Assembly (NCBI GenBank): GCA_944324305.1 | Contig: CALUVV010000007.1 | Coordinates: forward strand, 95,785 to 159,784 | Length of the DNA stretch: 64,000 bases | Direction: 5' to 3' | From: Candidatus Gastranaerophilales bacterium | GTDB taxonomy: Bacteria > Cyanobacteriota > Vampirovibrionia > Gastranaerophilales > Gastranaerophilaceae | Shown here: positions 18,947 to 27,473 of the stretch, piece after piece | Position numbering within the stretch: position 1 is the first letter of the stretch | Layout: every line of letters begins with the position of its first letter | The notes under the pieces: generated by a model | What the model was told of the DNA's origin: nothing | Seen by the model: only the letters and a program-made list of their open reading frames with translations | Databases searched by the model: none | Made by a program: the position numbers and the translations under genes

Positions 18947-19564
18947 TTAGTCAATTGATTTCCCGTGTAAGTCTGTACCGCCTGTTTTTATAAGATTATA
19001 TTTATCTGCAATTTGTTCAACTGTTTTTGCCTTATGGAATTTAATAATTCCCCTGTGGCGTTTGTAAGGATAGTAGACTTCCAGCCCGTCTAAGCCGTAT
19101 GATATGAGCTTCTTTACAAATCTGTCTAAATTTATTGCCCAGCAGCAGGCCGGGTGTGCAAGAACCGCTATACCGCCTGCATTATGAATTGCCTGTATAA
19201 GTTTTTTTATATCACGTTTTGAAAAAATCCTTATAATATCAAGTTCCGTTTCTTTTTTTGTTTTTGCGCAGAATGATAAAAGTTCTTTATTATTAATGTC
19301 TATATCGTAAGCCAGAAGGTGCATAAATACATAGCCGCACCAGACATCAAATTCAACACCTGTCATTACAATATCTTCTTTAAGAATATCGGTTTTATGG
19401 TAGGCTTCTACTGTATTATGATCGCAGAAAGCTATTTTTTTGAAGCCCTGTTCTTTTGCCTGTTTAAGTATATCATTGACATCGCCCTCTCCGTCCGAAA
19501 AAGTCGAGTGTAAATGAAGGTTAACCTTATTGTTTATAAAATCTTCTTTTGTAAATTTTTCCAT
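18947..19564 (-). CDS. PHP-domain phosphoesterase
   Basis: 205 residues from the ATG at 19564 (an in-frame ATG at 19588 is possible; neither has a good ribosome site). PHP metal motifs are clear: NLHLHSTFSDGEG near the N-terminus, CDHNTVEAY, a mid-protein AVLAHPACCW and a final GGTDLHGK. This is the compact TrpH/RNase AM-like form, which hydrolyses 5'-nucleotides from nucleic acid or bisphosphate nucleotides, rather than a polymerase PHP domain. Substrate not certain. Confidence 0.85.
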   Translation of the reverse strand: MEKFTKEDFINNKVNLHLHSTFSDGEGDVNDILKQAKEQGFKKIAFCDHNTVEAYHKTDILKEDIVMTGVEFDVWCGYVFMHLLAYDIDINNKELLSFCAKTKKETELDIIRIFSKRDIKKLIQAIHNAGGIAVLAHPACCWAINLDRFVKKLISYGLDGLEVYYPYKRHRGIIKFHKAKTVEQIADKYNLIKTGGTDLHGKSID

Positions 19565-19616
19565 ATTTGTAATAAAATTATTATACAATAAATTAAAAGT
19601 ATTTAACAGGAGAGAT

Positions 19617-20618
19617 ATGGCAAAAGAAGATAAAAGTGTTTGGTTTATATTTTTTGAAGGTATAAAAATTTATTGTTTAAACATACATAAATTTTTGTTA
19701 TATATGGCTTTTCCTGTTCTGGGGCAGTTAATCGGACTTTTTTTAATTTTCGGTTTAACATACTGGTACACTCAAAATTTGCAGGAATTAACTTCAAAAT
19801 TTCCGCTGTTAAATGATATGTCCGTAATGCTTTTATGCATAATTCTCTCGATTATTCCGGGGCTTTTGATATGGGCAAAAGCTTTTTGGGATTATCTTGT
19901 TTCATACGGCGCGCTGAATTCTATGACTGACGGGTATTTAAACACGGGAAGGGTTTATGATTTTAAGGCGCACAATTCTGTTGTTACGCAAAAAACATTT
20001 TCTTTCATAGCGTTATGGCTTTTGTTTAGTATATTTACATTAATCTCTGTAATTCCTGTTTTCTGGATTATCGGTTTTGTATTTTTTATTTATTTTATAT
20101 TGATTTTTCAGGTATTTACATTTGAAAACGGGTTGTCGCCTGTCGGATATTTTAAAAGAAGCCTTCAGCTTATTAAAGGTAAATTTTCAAGAACATTTTT
20201 GTTAATGACGTTGCTCGTTATTTTTACATATTACCTTTTGACGGCAGGGCTTGGAGTAATTTTTGATGCTCTGAATATTACAAAACCTCTTGCAAAAGTT
20301 TTTGAAGTCTGGGCGTACGGCCTTCCTCTGGAACCGTTTGAACCGTTCCATGTTACGCCTGCGCTTATCGGGACCGAACTTGTTAAACAACTTGTATTTT
20401 TCCTTGTAATAGGTTTTACTCTGCCGATAAGAAGTATCTGCTGGACATTGTGGTATAACAATCTTGTGGATGACGCAGATGTTTTAGCTTCAAAACCAAA
20501 AAAGAAATCTAAAAAAAGTGCTTCCAAAAAGGTCGCGGCTAAAACGTTTAAGATTGAAAAAAGAGGGATTGATCCCGAAATTATCAGACGCGCAAGGTTG
20601 GAAGACGATGAGTACTAA
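19617..20618 (+). CDS. Polytopic membrane protein of unknown function
   Basis: 333 residues from the ATG at 19617, which has AGGAGA upstream (a longer frame from 19530 runs over this site). About six hydrophobic segments occur between residues 25 and 270, including two near 30-50 and 75-95 and a pair near 145-185. The C-terminal ~45 residues are cytoplasmic-looking and very basic (KPKKKSKKSASKKVAAK). No family is recognised; general shape resembles glycerophosphoryl diester phosphodiesterase-type membrane domains. The next gene starts four bases after its stop. Confidence 0.75.
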   Translation: MAKEDKSVWFIFFEGIKIYCLNIHKFLLYMAFPVLGQLIGLFLIFGLTYWYTQNLQELTSKFPLLNDMSVMLLCIILSIIPGLLIWAKAFWDYLVSYGALNSMTDGYLNTGRVYDFKAHNSVVTQKTFSFIALWLLFSIFTLISVIPVFWIIGFVFFIYFILIFQVFTFENGLSPVGYFKRSLQLIKGKFSRTFLLMTLLVIFTYYLLTAGLGVIFDALNITKPLAKVFEVWAYGLPLEPFEPFHVTPALIGTELVKQLVFFLVIGFTLPIRSICWTLWYNNLVDDADVLASKPKKKSKKSASKKVAAKTFKIEKRGIDPEIIRRARLEDDEY

Positions 20619-20621
20619 GTT

Positions 20622-20837
20622 ATGTTTATTTGTAAAAATTGTAAATCGGTCGACAAATTTGAATTAATGTTTTCTCCTGATTACAGAGGCGAAAAAAAGT
20701 TCTTGCAGGAATACAACAAGGACGGTGACATCGTAATTACGGTTGACGGTTATAAATTTATTCCTGATTTACAATTTATGAATGACCATGCGGTATGCAG
20801 ATACTGCGGCCAGATTTATATGTGGGATTACGAGTAA
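20622..20837 (+). CDS. Small zinc-ribbon protein
   Basis: 71 residues with CKNC at 4-7 and CRYC at about 59-62, a four-cysteine zinc ribbon at the two ends of the chain. It lies tightly between the membrane protein and rph and is co-directional, so translated from the same message. No function assigned. Confidence 0.7.
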   Translation: MFICKNCKSVDKFELMFSPDYRGEKKFLQEYNKDGDIVITVDGYKFIPDLQFMNDHAVCRYCGQIYMWDYE

Positions 20838-20854
20838 ATGAAAAAGGGAAAAAT

Positions 20855-21559
20855 ATGAAAAGAGAAGGCAGAAAAAATAATGAAACAAGAGAGATAAAAT
20901 TCACAAAAGATTATACAAAACACGCATTGGGGTCTGTTCTTGTCGAATTCGGCGACACTAAAGTAATTACAACTGCGTCGGTTGAAGAAGGAAAACCAAA
21001 ATGGATGGACAAAGATGAAAAACGCGGATGGGTTACTGCAGAGTATTCGCTTCTTCCTTCGGCCCCGAATACCAGATGCCAGAGGGAAAGAACAAAAATA
21101 TCGGGAAGAACGCAGGAAATTCAAAGGCTTATCGGAAGAAGTCTGAGGGCTTGCGTTGATTTGGAAAAAATACCCGATTTGACTATAACGGTTGATGCGG
21201 ATGTAATTCAAGCCGACGGCGGAACAAGAACGGCAAGTATTTGCGGCGGGTTTCTTGCCTTAAAAATTGCAATTGAAAAGCTTCTTGCAAACGGCAAATT
21301 GGCTGAAAATCCGATTATCGAGCCTATTGGCGCTGTTTCGGCAGGAATTGTTGACGGAGAAGTCAGGCTGGATTTGGATTACATGGAAGATTCACACGCG
21401 CAGGTCGACAGTAACATTGTTTTGACAAAAAGCGGTAAAATTATCGAGTTCCAGACGACTGCCGAGGGTGAACCTTATGAACAGGACAAGATGATTGAAA
21501 TTTTTAATACGGCTCAACAAGGAATAAAAAAAATAGTTGCGATGTATGATTTAATTTAG
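20855..21559 (+). CDS. rph: Ribonuclease PH
   Basis: RNase PH trims tRNA 3' ends using phosphate. The 234-residue protein starts MKREGRKNNETREIKFTK and has the family blocks RGWVTAEYSLLPSAPNTR and GGTRTASICGGFLAL, ending EIFNTAQQGIKKIV. A GGGA site precedes the ATG at 20855; the frame open upstream to 20795 overlaps the zinc-ribbon gene and is not needed. Confidence 0.95.
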   Translation: MKREGRKNNETREIKFTKDYTKHALGSVLVEFGDTKVITTASVEEGKPKWMDKDEKRGWVTAEYSLLPSAPNTRCQRERTKISGRTQEIQRLIGRSLRACVDLEKIPDLTITVDADVIQADGGTRTASICGGFLALKIAIEKLLANGKLAENPIIEPIGAVSAGIVDGEVRLDLDYMEDSHAQVDSNIVLTKSGKIIEFQTTAEGEPYEQDKMIEIFNTAQQGIKKIVAMYDLI

Positions 21560-21594
21560 TATAATATTTTAGTAGACGAAAAGGAGAGTTTATT

Positions 21595-21900
21595 ATGAAA
21601 AAATTATTAATTGCATCTTTAGTATTAGCAATAGGCAGTGCAGCAGCTGTTTATGCTGCAGATTCGCAACCGACAACTTACACGGAACGTTTTATCCAAA
21701 AGCATACACAGAAAATTGTTGATAAAGAAAAACAAATGCAGGAACAGCAAAAAGCACGAGAAGATGCCCGTTTGAAACAACGTGAAGAGCTTCAAAAGAA
21801 AATGGAAGCTGACAGAAAAGCAAGAGAAGATGCATCAAATGCAAGAAAACAAAAAGTTGAAAGAAAAAAACAATTATTCAACGAATTAATTTCTAAATAA
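21595..21900 (+). CDS. Exported coiled-coil protein
   Basis: 101 residues: a signal peptide (MKKLLIASLVLAIGSAAAVYAA, cleavage likely near residue 22) and a mature part of Lys, Arg, Glu and Gln with few hydrophobics, predicted as one long charged helix. AAGGAGAG precedes the ATG, and a terminator follows. Likely periplasmic or envelope-attached; function unknown. Confidence 0.8.
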   Translation: MKKLLIASLVLAIGSAAAVYAADSQPTTYTERFIQKHTQKIVDKEKQMQEQQKAREDARLKQREELQKKMEADRKAREDASNARKQKVERKKQLFNELISK

Positions 21901-21917
21901 TAAAAATAATTCTTATA

Positions 21918-21953
21918 AAAAAAAGGCACTTTTTAATAAAAGTGTCTTTTTTT
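21918..21953 (+). terminator. Rho-independent terminator
   Basis: AAAAGGCACTTTT / AAAAGTGTCTTTT stem with one G-U pair, followed by a T-run. Confidence 0.85.
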
Positions 21954-22004
21954 GCATTAGTCAGAACTCTGTGATACAATCTTTTTATAATTGGAGTTAT
22001 TTTT

Positions 22005-23624
22005 ATGCAGACATTAACTAAAACTCTTACAGGGGCTCAGATAGTAACAGAAACATTAAAAAAGTTTAATGTTGACAGTATATTCGGCTATCCGGGCGGC
22101 ATTGTACTGGGTGTATATGATGAACTGTATCGCCAGAATTGCATAAAACATTATCTTATGCGCCATGAACAGGCTGCTGTGCATGCGGCTGAAGGTTATG
22201 CAAGAGTTAGCGGAAAATGCGGGGTTGCCCTTGTTACTTCAGGTCCCGGGGCTACAAATATTGTTACGGGACTAGCAAATGCATATCTTGACGGATATCC
22301 TCTGGTTGTAATTACAGGTCAGGTTTCTGCTGAACTGCTCCATAAAGATGCATTTCAGGAAGTTGATATTATAGATATTACAAAATCCTGTACAAAACGC
22401 AATTATCAGGTAAGAAGAGCAGCCGACCTGCAAAAAACTCTTGCAGAAGCCTTTAATACTGCAATGTCAGGCAAACAGGGACCTGTCGTAGTTGATATAA
22501 CAAAGAATGTTTTTTCTGAAACAGCGGAATTTGATACTTCTTTAAGCTGCGATATTTCAACGCACTTAACATCTGATTATGATGTAAAAACTGCTCTTGA
22601 TGCAATATGTTCCGCTAAACGTCCGTTAATTATTGCGGGGGGCGGTGTTGTGCAGGCAGGCGCATCAAAAGAAATAAGAGAATTCGCAAAACTTTTAAAT
22701 ATCCCTGTTGTTTCTACAATGATGGGTCTTGGAGCTTATCCTGCGGATGATGATAATTATATGGGAATGATAGGTATTTTCGGTCAGCCCTGTGCAAATA
22801 AAGCTGTCAGAGAAAGTGATTTGATATTTGCAATAGGTGCCAGATTTAACGATAGAATAAGGTGCTGCTTCCCTAATAATGAGCTGGGTAAAAATCTTAT
22901 ACATCTTGATATAAATGAAAGCGAGATTTCAAGAGTTGTGCCTGCTTCAATTTCAATAGCAGGTGATGCAAAGATTGTCTTAAATAAAATGATTGCAGAG
23001 TTTAATAATACTCTTTATAAAACAGATTTTCAGCGGGGTAATGAGCTTAAAAAATCTGACATTACTCCTTTAAAAAGAAGTTCTGCGATGCATTCTTTTG
23101 AGGTTATGCAGGAAATATATGAGTGCTTGAAAGATAAAAATCCTGTTATTACGACAGAAGTCGGGCAGCATCAGGTTTGGGCGGCAAGGTATTTAAAATT
23201 TAATACTCCGCGAAAATTTATTACATCGGGCGGGCTCGGTACAATGGGGTTCGGTTTTCCTGCTGCGATAGGTGCCTGCGTAGCTAATAACGAACCTGTT
23301 ATATGTATTGCGGGTGACGGATCTTTCCAGATGAATATTCAGGAGCTTGCAGTGTGTATGGATTATAAGCTTCCTGTTAAAGTTTTTATTATAAACAACG
23401 GTTATCTTGGTATGGTCAGACAATTTCAGGAAAAAACTTGTAATGAAAGATACTTCGCTACAAAAATTTCCAATCCTGATTTTGTAAAACTTGCTGAAAG
23501 TTACGGAGCATCAGGAATAAGAGTTGAAAAAATTGAAGATATAAAAGATGCAATTAATAAAGCTTATTCTTTTGACGGTCCGTTTCTGATTGATTTTGCT
23601 GTTGAACCTAAGGAGTTATTATAA
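22005..23624 (+). CDS. ilvB: Acetolactate synthase large (catalytic) subunit
   Basis: ThDP- and FAD-dependent first common enzyme of valine, leucine and isoleucine synthesis. 539 residues: the ThDP-activating Glu in RHEQAAVHAAEGYARVSG near 49-66, the central FAD domain, and the ThDP/metal motif GDGSFQMNIQELAV near 430-443 with IINN. Slightly shorter than the usual 560-590. The small regulatory subunit IlvN does not follow; the next gene, seven bases on, is a pilin-like ectodomain. TATAAT and GGAG precede the ATG. Confidence 0.93.
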   Translation: MQTLTKTLTGAQIVTETLKKFNVDSIFGYPGGIVLGVYDELYRQNCIKHYLMRHEQAAVHAAEGYARVSGKCGVALVTSGPGATNIVTGLANAYLDGYPLVVITGQVSAELLHKDAFQEVDIIDITKSCTKRNYQVRRAADLQKTLAEAFNTAMSGKQGPVVVDITKNVFSETAEFDTSLSCDISTHLTSDYDVKTALDAICSAKRPLIIAGGGVVQAGASKEIREFAKLLNIPVVSTMMGLGAYPADDDNYMGMIGIFGQPCANKAVRESDLIFAIGARFNDRIRCCFPNNELGKNLIHLDINESEISRVVPASISIAGDAKIVLNKMIAEFNNTLYKTDFQRGNELKKSDITPLKRSSAMHSFEVMQEIYECLKDKNPVITTEVGQHQVWAARYLKFNTPRKFITSGGLGTMGFGFPAAIGACVANNEPVICIAGDGSFQMNIQELAVCMDYKLPVKVFIINNGYLGMVRQFQEKTCNERYFATKISNPDFVKLAESYGASGIRVEKIEDIKDAINKAYSFDGPFLIDFAVEPKELL

Positions 23625-23630
23625 ACAATT

Positions 23631-24257
23631 ATGGCAGGTAAAAAACGTCTTTTAATCTTAACTTGTGTATATATTACAATTTTATTGTTTGCGGTTGCTT
23701 ATTATACTTGCAATTTAATTGATAAAGCAGCAGTGACTTCCTTTAAAAAATTGTATTCGGCATATACACAGGCTTTATATTCAACTGTTTATCAAATGGA
23801 CGGTGATACCGGCTGTTATTTCAGCTCTGATAAGCGTATAAGAAATGATTTCAGCAGATGTGACAGATTTTATAAAAACTTTGCGTCTAATTTGAAAGTA
23901 ACCAGATACTGTAAAAATAATGCATTAAAGAACGGTTGTATACCTGTGTATAAAAGTTATGCACACTCGACTTCGTGTGCAGGGTTCTCGGAAAGTATGA
24001 TGAACAAATTTAATCAGGCTTTTGTTATGAATGATAATACAAACATTATAGTATTTAATCAACCCGCAAATGTACAAAAGCCTTTATTTGCAGTTGACAG
24101 CAACGGTAAATTGTTTCCGAATAAAAGCGGTTACGATCTTTTTAGCCTTGTAATAATGCGAAATCCCGAAGGGAACTATTCTTTTCATCCTAACGTAATA
24201 CACTGTTTACCGCATGAAAAAGGCGGAATAAAAAACATTCAGGATGTGTATAAATAA
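23631..24257 (+). CDS. Membrane-anchored pilin-like ectodomain without prepilin motif
   Basis: 208 residues: one N-terminal hydrophobic helix (about 6-28) followed by FKKLYSAYTQAL.. and a Cys-bearing ectodomain with AVDSNGKLFPNKSGYDLFSL, the same D-x-N-G...PN..G.D.F pattern as the pilin-like proteins here. The F-T-L-x-E cleavage motif is missing, so it should stay as a membrane-anchored protein. It follows ilvB by six bases and abuts the uracil-DNA glycosylase stop. A minor or non-assembling relative of the pilin-like family is my reading. Confidence 0.65.
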   Translation: MAGKKRLLILTCVYITILLFAVAYYTCNLIDKAAVTSFKKLYSAYTQALYSTVYQMDGDTGCYFSSDKRIRNDFSRCDRFYKNFASNLKVTRYCKNNALKNGCIPVYKSYAHSTSCAGFSESMMNKFNQAFVMNDNTNIIVFNQPANVQKPLFAVDSNGKLFPNKSGYDLFSLVIMRNPEGNYSFHPNVIHCLPHEKGGIKNIQDVYK

Positions 24258-24857
24258 TTAATCCATTTGGGAATATACTCTTTTAATCTCTTGAATATCC
24301 TGCCACATAAGCCATTTTGGGCTTCCTTTTTCTCTGGAATCATTTCTTAAAAGATATGAAGGGTGGAAAATAGGCATCATTTTTGACATATTCGGTCCTT
24401 CAAACCATTTTCCGCGAATTTTTGTAATCCCCTGAGTTGTACCGAGAAGCGAATTAACTGCGACGCGTCCGCAAAGCAGTATTATTCTGGGTTTAAGTAT
24501 TTCAATTTGTGCATCTAAATATTCTCTGCAGGCTGCTTTTTCATCCGGAAGCGGGTCGCGGTTATCAGGCGGGCGGCATTTTAAAGTGTTGCAGATGTAT
24601 ACATCTTTTTGCCTTGACAAGCCGACTGATGCAAAAATTTTGTCCAGTAATTGTCCTGCTTTGCCGACAAAGGGTTCTCCTTTTTGATCTTCATAGTATC
24701 CGGGAGCTTCTCCGATAAGCATAAGTTTGCGGTTGGGGATGCCTCCTGAGAATACAATATTAGTTCTTGTTTTTCCGAGCGGACATTTCTGGCACGAAAG
24801 GCATTTTTCCCGAACTTTTTCGAGTTGTTCAATTTCGTTTGATGTTGCTTCTTGCAT
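24258..24857 (-). CDS. Uracil-DNA glycosylase, family 4 (4Fe-4S type)
   Basis: Removes uracil from DNA. 199 residues with cluster cysteines in CLSCQKCPLG (19-25) and later CRPPDNRDP and AACREYL, the catalytic block GEAPGYYEDQKGEPFVG near 48-64, and HPSYLLRND near the end. These match the thermostable type-4 enzymes (Udg), not Ung. Ends directly against the convergent pilin-like gene. Confidence 0.9.
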   Translation of the reverse strand: MQEATSNEIEQLEKVREKCLSCQKCPLGKTRTNIVFSGGIPNRKLMLIGEAPGYYEDQKGEPFVGKAGQLLDKIFASVGLSRQKDVYICNTLKCRPPDNRDPLPDEKAACREYLDAQIEILKPRIILLCGRVAVNSLLGTTQGITKIRGKWFEGPNMSKMMPIFHPSYLLRNDSREKGSPKWLMWQDIQEIKRVYSQMD

Positions 24858-24862
24858 AATAG

Positions 24863-25093
24863 TTAATCCTTCTTAAAAGGAACATTTTTGAATAAATCTT
24901 CAACAGGAATATTGAGAGAATTTGCGATATCAAAGACGATGAAGGCGGATGGTGTTTGTTTTGCACTTTCTATTTTTCTTATAGAATCTTTATTTACATC
25001 TATAAGTTCGGCTAACTTTTCTTGTGAGAATTTCTTTCTCATTCTTTCAGCCCTTATATTATCGCCTAGAATTTTTAAACGTTCATCTCTCAT
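24863..25093 (-). CDS. Small XRE-family regulator
   Basis: 76 residues from the ATG at 25093: a single HTH_3 domain (GDNIRAERMRKKFSQEKLAELIDVNKDSIRKIE) plus a short tail. An in-frame ATG at 25120 would run into the promoter region. It is five bases upstream of the glycosylase gene on the same strand and divergent from a small plus-strand gene; a perfect palindrome lies between. Confidence 0.8.
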   Translation of the reverse strand: MRDERLKILGDNIRAERMRKKFSQEKLAELIDVNKDSIRKIESAKQTPSAFIVFDIANSLNIPVEDLFKNVPFKKD

Positions 25094-25136
25094 ATTTTTT
25101 GTATTATAGTGTATTGACAAATTTTATTCAAACGTC

Positions 25137-25166
25137 TATAATCATAATTATAACGATTATAATCGT
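25137..25166. promoter_or_regulatory. Candidate operator palindrome
   Basis: ACGATTATAATCGT at 25153-25166 is a perfect 14-base palindrome; a further TATAATC half-site lies at 25137-25143. Position between the XRE gene and the divergent small gene suits an operator. Confidence 0.5.
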
Positions 25167-25193
25167 AATTTAGCATAAGAAAGTAGGTCGAGT

Positions 25194-25403
25194 ATGCAAA
25201 ACAGAATTCTCAAAAAAATGATAGGTTATGAAGCTGATTTGCACGAAATCAGAGATTTTATCAAAATTTTGTATAACTGTGTTGAAAATAACCCTGATGC
25301 AGGTTACCTTCAGCAGTTTGTCAAAATTGTTGAAACAAAACTGGATAGCTTTGCAGAAAATTACGAAGAATTAAACAATCAGGTTTGGCTGCTGCTTAAT
25401 TAA
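25194..25403 (+). CDS. Small helical protein of unknown function
   Basis: 69 residues, helical and acidic, no membrane segment or metal motif. Opens MQNRILKKMIGYEADLHEI. Overlaps the 3' end of the convergent M16 peptidase gene by eight bases. Divergent from the XRE regulator, which may control it. Confidence 0.55.
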   Translation: MQNRILKKMIGYEADLHEIRDFIKILYNCVENNPDAGYLQQFVKIVETKLDSFAENYEELNNQVWLLLN

Positions 25404-26727
25404 TTTCGGGTTCTAAGATTGAAATAACCGCATTATCAAGATTTAAATATTTTTTGATTGTGTTTTCCAGATCTTCTACTGTTATATCTTCAACATCTTT
25501 TAAGTAATTTTCTATAAGCTTCAAATCTTCACATACGGTCATATAATAACCTATTGTTTCTCCGATTTCCGAAACTGTTTCTGCGGCAAATGCAAAACGC
25601 GATTTAGTCTTTTTCTTTGCTTTTGCTAGTTCTTCTTCCGTAATTCTGTTATTTAAGAGGTTTTCAATTTCTTTTTTTACTAATTCGACTGCAATATCGC
25701 GCTTTTCAGGTTTGAAATTAGCCTGTATAAAGAAATTATTTCCGTCTTTGAACTGGTAATGTTCGGCATTTGCCATATTAAAGATTTGTTCGGGCTGTTT
25801 TTCGATTAAGTTCTGGTATAATCTTGAACTTGTGCTTTCGCCTAAAATTATGCTTATAATATCAAGCTCAATATTTTCCTTTAGCTGATTGGCTTTTGGA
25901 CCCAAAAATCCGACCATTAAATAAGAAGTATTTGTTTTTGCTTTATTTTCAACAACTATTGTTCTTTCTGTCGGCGTGTCAATTTCGTTAATTTTTTTCG
26001 GAGCGTTGGGGCGTCCTTTAAAATCAAATTCTTTTTCAACTTTATCCAGAACTTTTTCTTTATCAAAATCCCCTACAATAATGGTTGTCATATTTTCGGG
26101 TGAATAAAATGTTTTATAGTAATTCATTATTTCATCGCGCGTTACGCGTGAAATAATTTCGGGTGTTCCTATAACGTCGCGTTTATAGGGGTGTTTTTTG
26201 TACATATTAAAGTTACAGGCGTTATAAACTTTTGTCCAATTTTGATCTTTACGCATTCTGATTTCTTCAATAACAACGTGGCGTTCGCGTTTGTCCGTAA
26301 CTTTGGGGTTGTTCAAATCAAACGGAGCTCCTATTTCTTCTTCCGGCAGAACAGGATCGAGCATCATATCCGCATGAAGTTCGATTGCAAGGTTTAAATC
26401 TCTGTCTTGAGGTCCTTTCGGAAGAGTTACATAATAGAAAGTGTAATCTTTCCACGTTGCCGCATTTACAATTGCGCCTTTAGCTTCAAGAGTTTTGTCA
26501 AAGTATCCGGCTTTGTGCTTATGTGTCCCTTTGAACATCAAATGTTCAAGAAAATGTGAAATTCCGTTATTTTTATCATCCTCGTTTATTGAACCTGTTT
26601 TAACCCAGGTGCTTACGTTTACAAGCTCGCCTTCTTTGTGTGCAAGAACAATCTTATGCCCGTTTTCTCTTTCGTAAATTTCTACATCTTCCGTAAGGTA
26701 CGGATATTTTATTAAACTCTTCTTCAT
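25396..26727 (-). CDS. M16 family zinc metallopeptidase
   Basis: 443 residues, a one-unit (two homologous halves) M16B peptidase like the processing peptidases. The inverted zinc motif H-x-x-E-H is HFLEH in GISHFLEHLMFKGT near 61-74, with the third ligand Glu in VVIEEIRM near 150. The second half keeps the fold without the motif, as usual. GGGG precedes the ATG. No signal peptide, so cytoplasmic; substrates are probably short peptides. Confidence 0.92.
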   Translation of the reverse strand: MKKSLIKYPYLTEDVEIYERENGHKIVLAHKEGELVNVSTWVKTGSINEDDKNNGISHFLEHLMFKGTHKHKAGYFDKTLEAKGAIVNAATWKDYTFYYVTLPKGPQDRDLNLAIELHADMMLDPVLPEEEIGAPFDLNNPKVTDKRERHVVIEEIRMRKDQNWTKVYNACNFNMYKKHPYKRDVIGTPEIISRVTRDEIMNYYKTFYSPENMTTIIVGDFDKEKVLDKVEKEFDFKGRPNAPKKINEIDTPTERTIVVENKAKTNTSYLMVGFLGPKANQLKENIELDIISIILGESTSSRLYQNLIEKQPEQIFNMANAEHYQFKDGNNFFIQANFKPEKRDIAVELVKKEIENLLNNRITEEELAKAKKKTKSRFAFAAETVSEIGETIGYYMTVCEDLKLIENYLKDVEDITVEDLENTIKKYLNLDNAVISILEPEIN

Positions 26728-26787
26728 TATTTTTCCCCTTTATTTTTACATTATACTATAAATAAATTTTTGGGTTATAATAATTTT

Positions 26788-27471
26788 ATGAATATTATTA
26801 ATCGTTTAAAAGGTAAAGTAGTGGTTTCTTGTCAGGCAATGCCTTCCGAACCTTTGTATCTTGAAAAGTGTATGGTTGCTATGATGAAATCCGTTGTTAA
26901 AGGCGGAGCAGGCGGGCTTCGTGTTGCAGGCGCAAGAGATGTTAAGAATGCAAAACATCTTTTTGATGTTCCGATTATCGGGCTTACCAAACCTGATATT
27001 ATCCCTTCGAACTGGCAGGAGATTGTTTATATTACTCCGACTTTGAAAGAGGTTATCGAACTTGTGGAAGCCGGTGCGGATATTATTGCGTTTGACGGAA
27101 CTATGAGGGAAAGGCCTAACGGGGCAAAGCTTGAAGAATTGATTAAATATGTGAAAATTAATAATCGTGTTTCAATGGCGGATATTTCAACTCTTGAGGA
27201 AGGTATAAACGCTGCTAAGCTTGGGGCAAATATGTTGTCTACTACTTTATCCGGGTATACGCAGTTTTCGCAAAATCGTGGAGAGGGACCTGATTTTGAG
27301 CTTTTAAAACAGCTGGTTGACAACACAAATATTCCCGTTGTTCTGGAAGGGCGTATATGGGAGCCTGAAGAAGTTGACAAAGCTTTTGAGCTCGGTGCTC
27401 ACTGTGTTGTTATAGGTTCGGCAATCACAAGACCGCAATTGATTACAAAAAGATTTGTGCAAAGGGGTTAA
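26788..27471 (+). CDS. nanE: N-acetylmannosamine-6-phosphate 2-epimerase
   Basis: NanE turns ManNAc-6-phosphate into GlcNAc-6-phosphate. 227 residues with VVSCQAMPSEPLY, GLRVAGARDVKNAK, PIIGLTKPD, IIAFDGTMRERP and the C-terminal phosphate site HCVVIGSAITRPQLIT, the NanE TIM-barrel set. The ATG at 26788 follows a TATAAT (26776-26781) by only six bases with no ribosome site, so the message may be leaderless; an upstream in-frame TTG at 26770 covers that box. A ROK kinase follows two bases after the stop. Confidence 0.92.
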   Translation: MNIINRLKGKVVVSCQAMPSEPLYLEKCMVAMMKSVVKGGAGGLRVAGARDVKNAKHLFDVPIIGLTKPDIIPSNWQEIVYITPTLKEVIELVEAGADIIAFDGTMRERPNGAKLEELIKYVKINNRVSMADISTLEEGINAAKLGANMLSTTLSGYTQFSQNRGEGPDFELLKQLVDNTNIPVVLEGRIWEPEEVDKAFELGAHCVVIGSAITRPQLITKRFVQRG

Positions 27472-27473
27472 AA

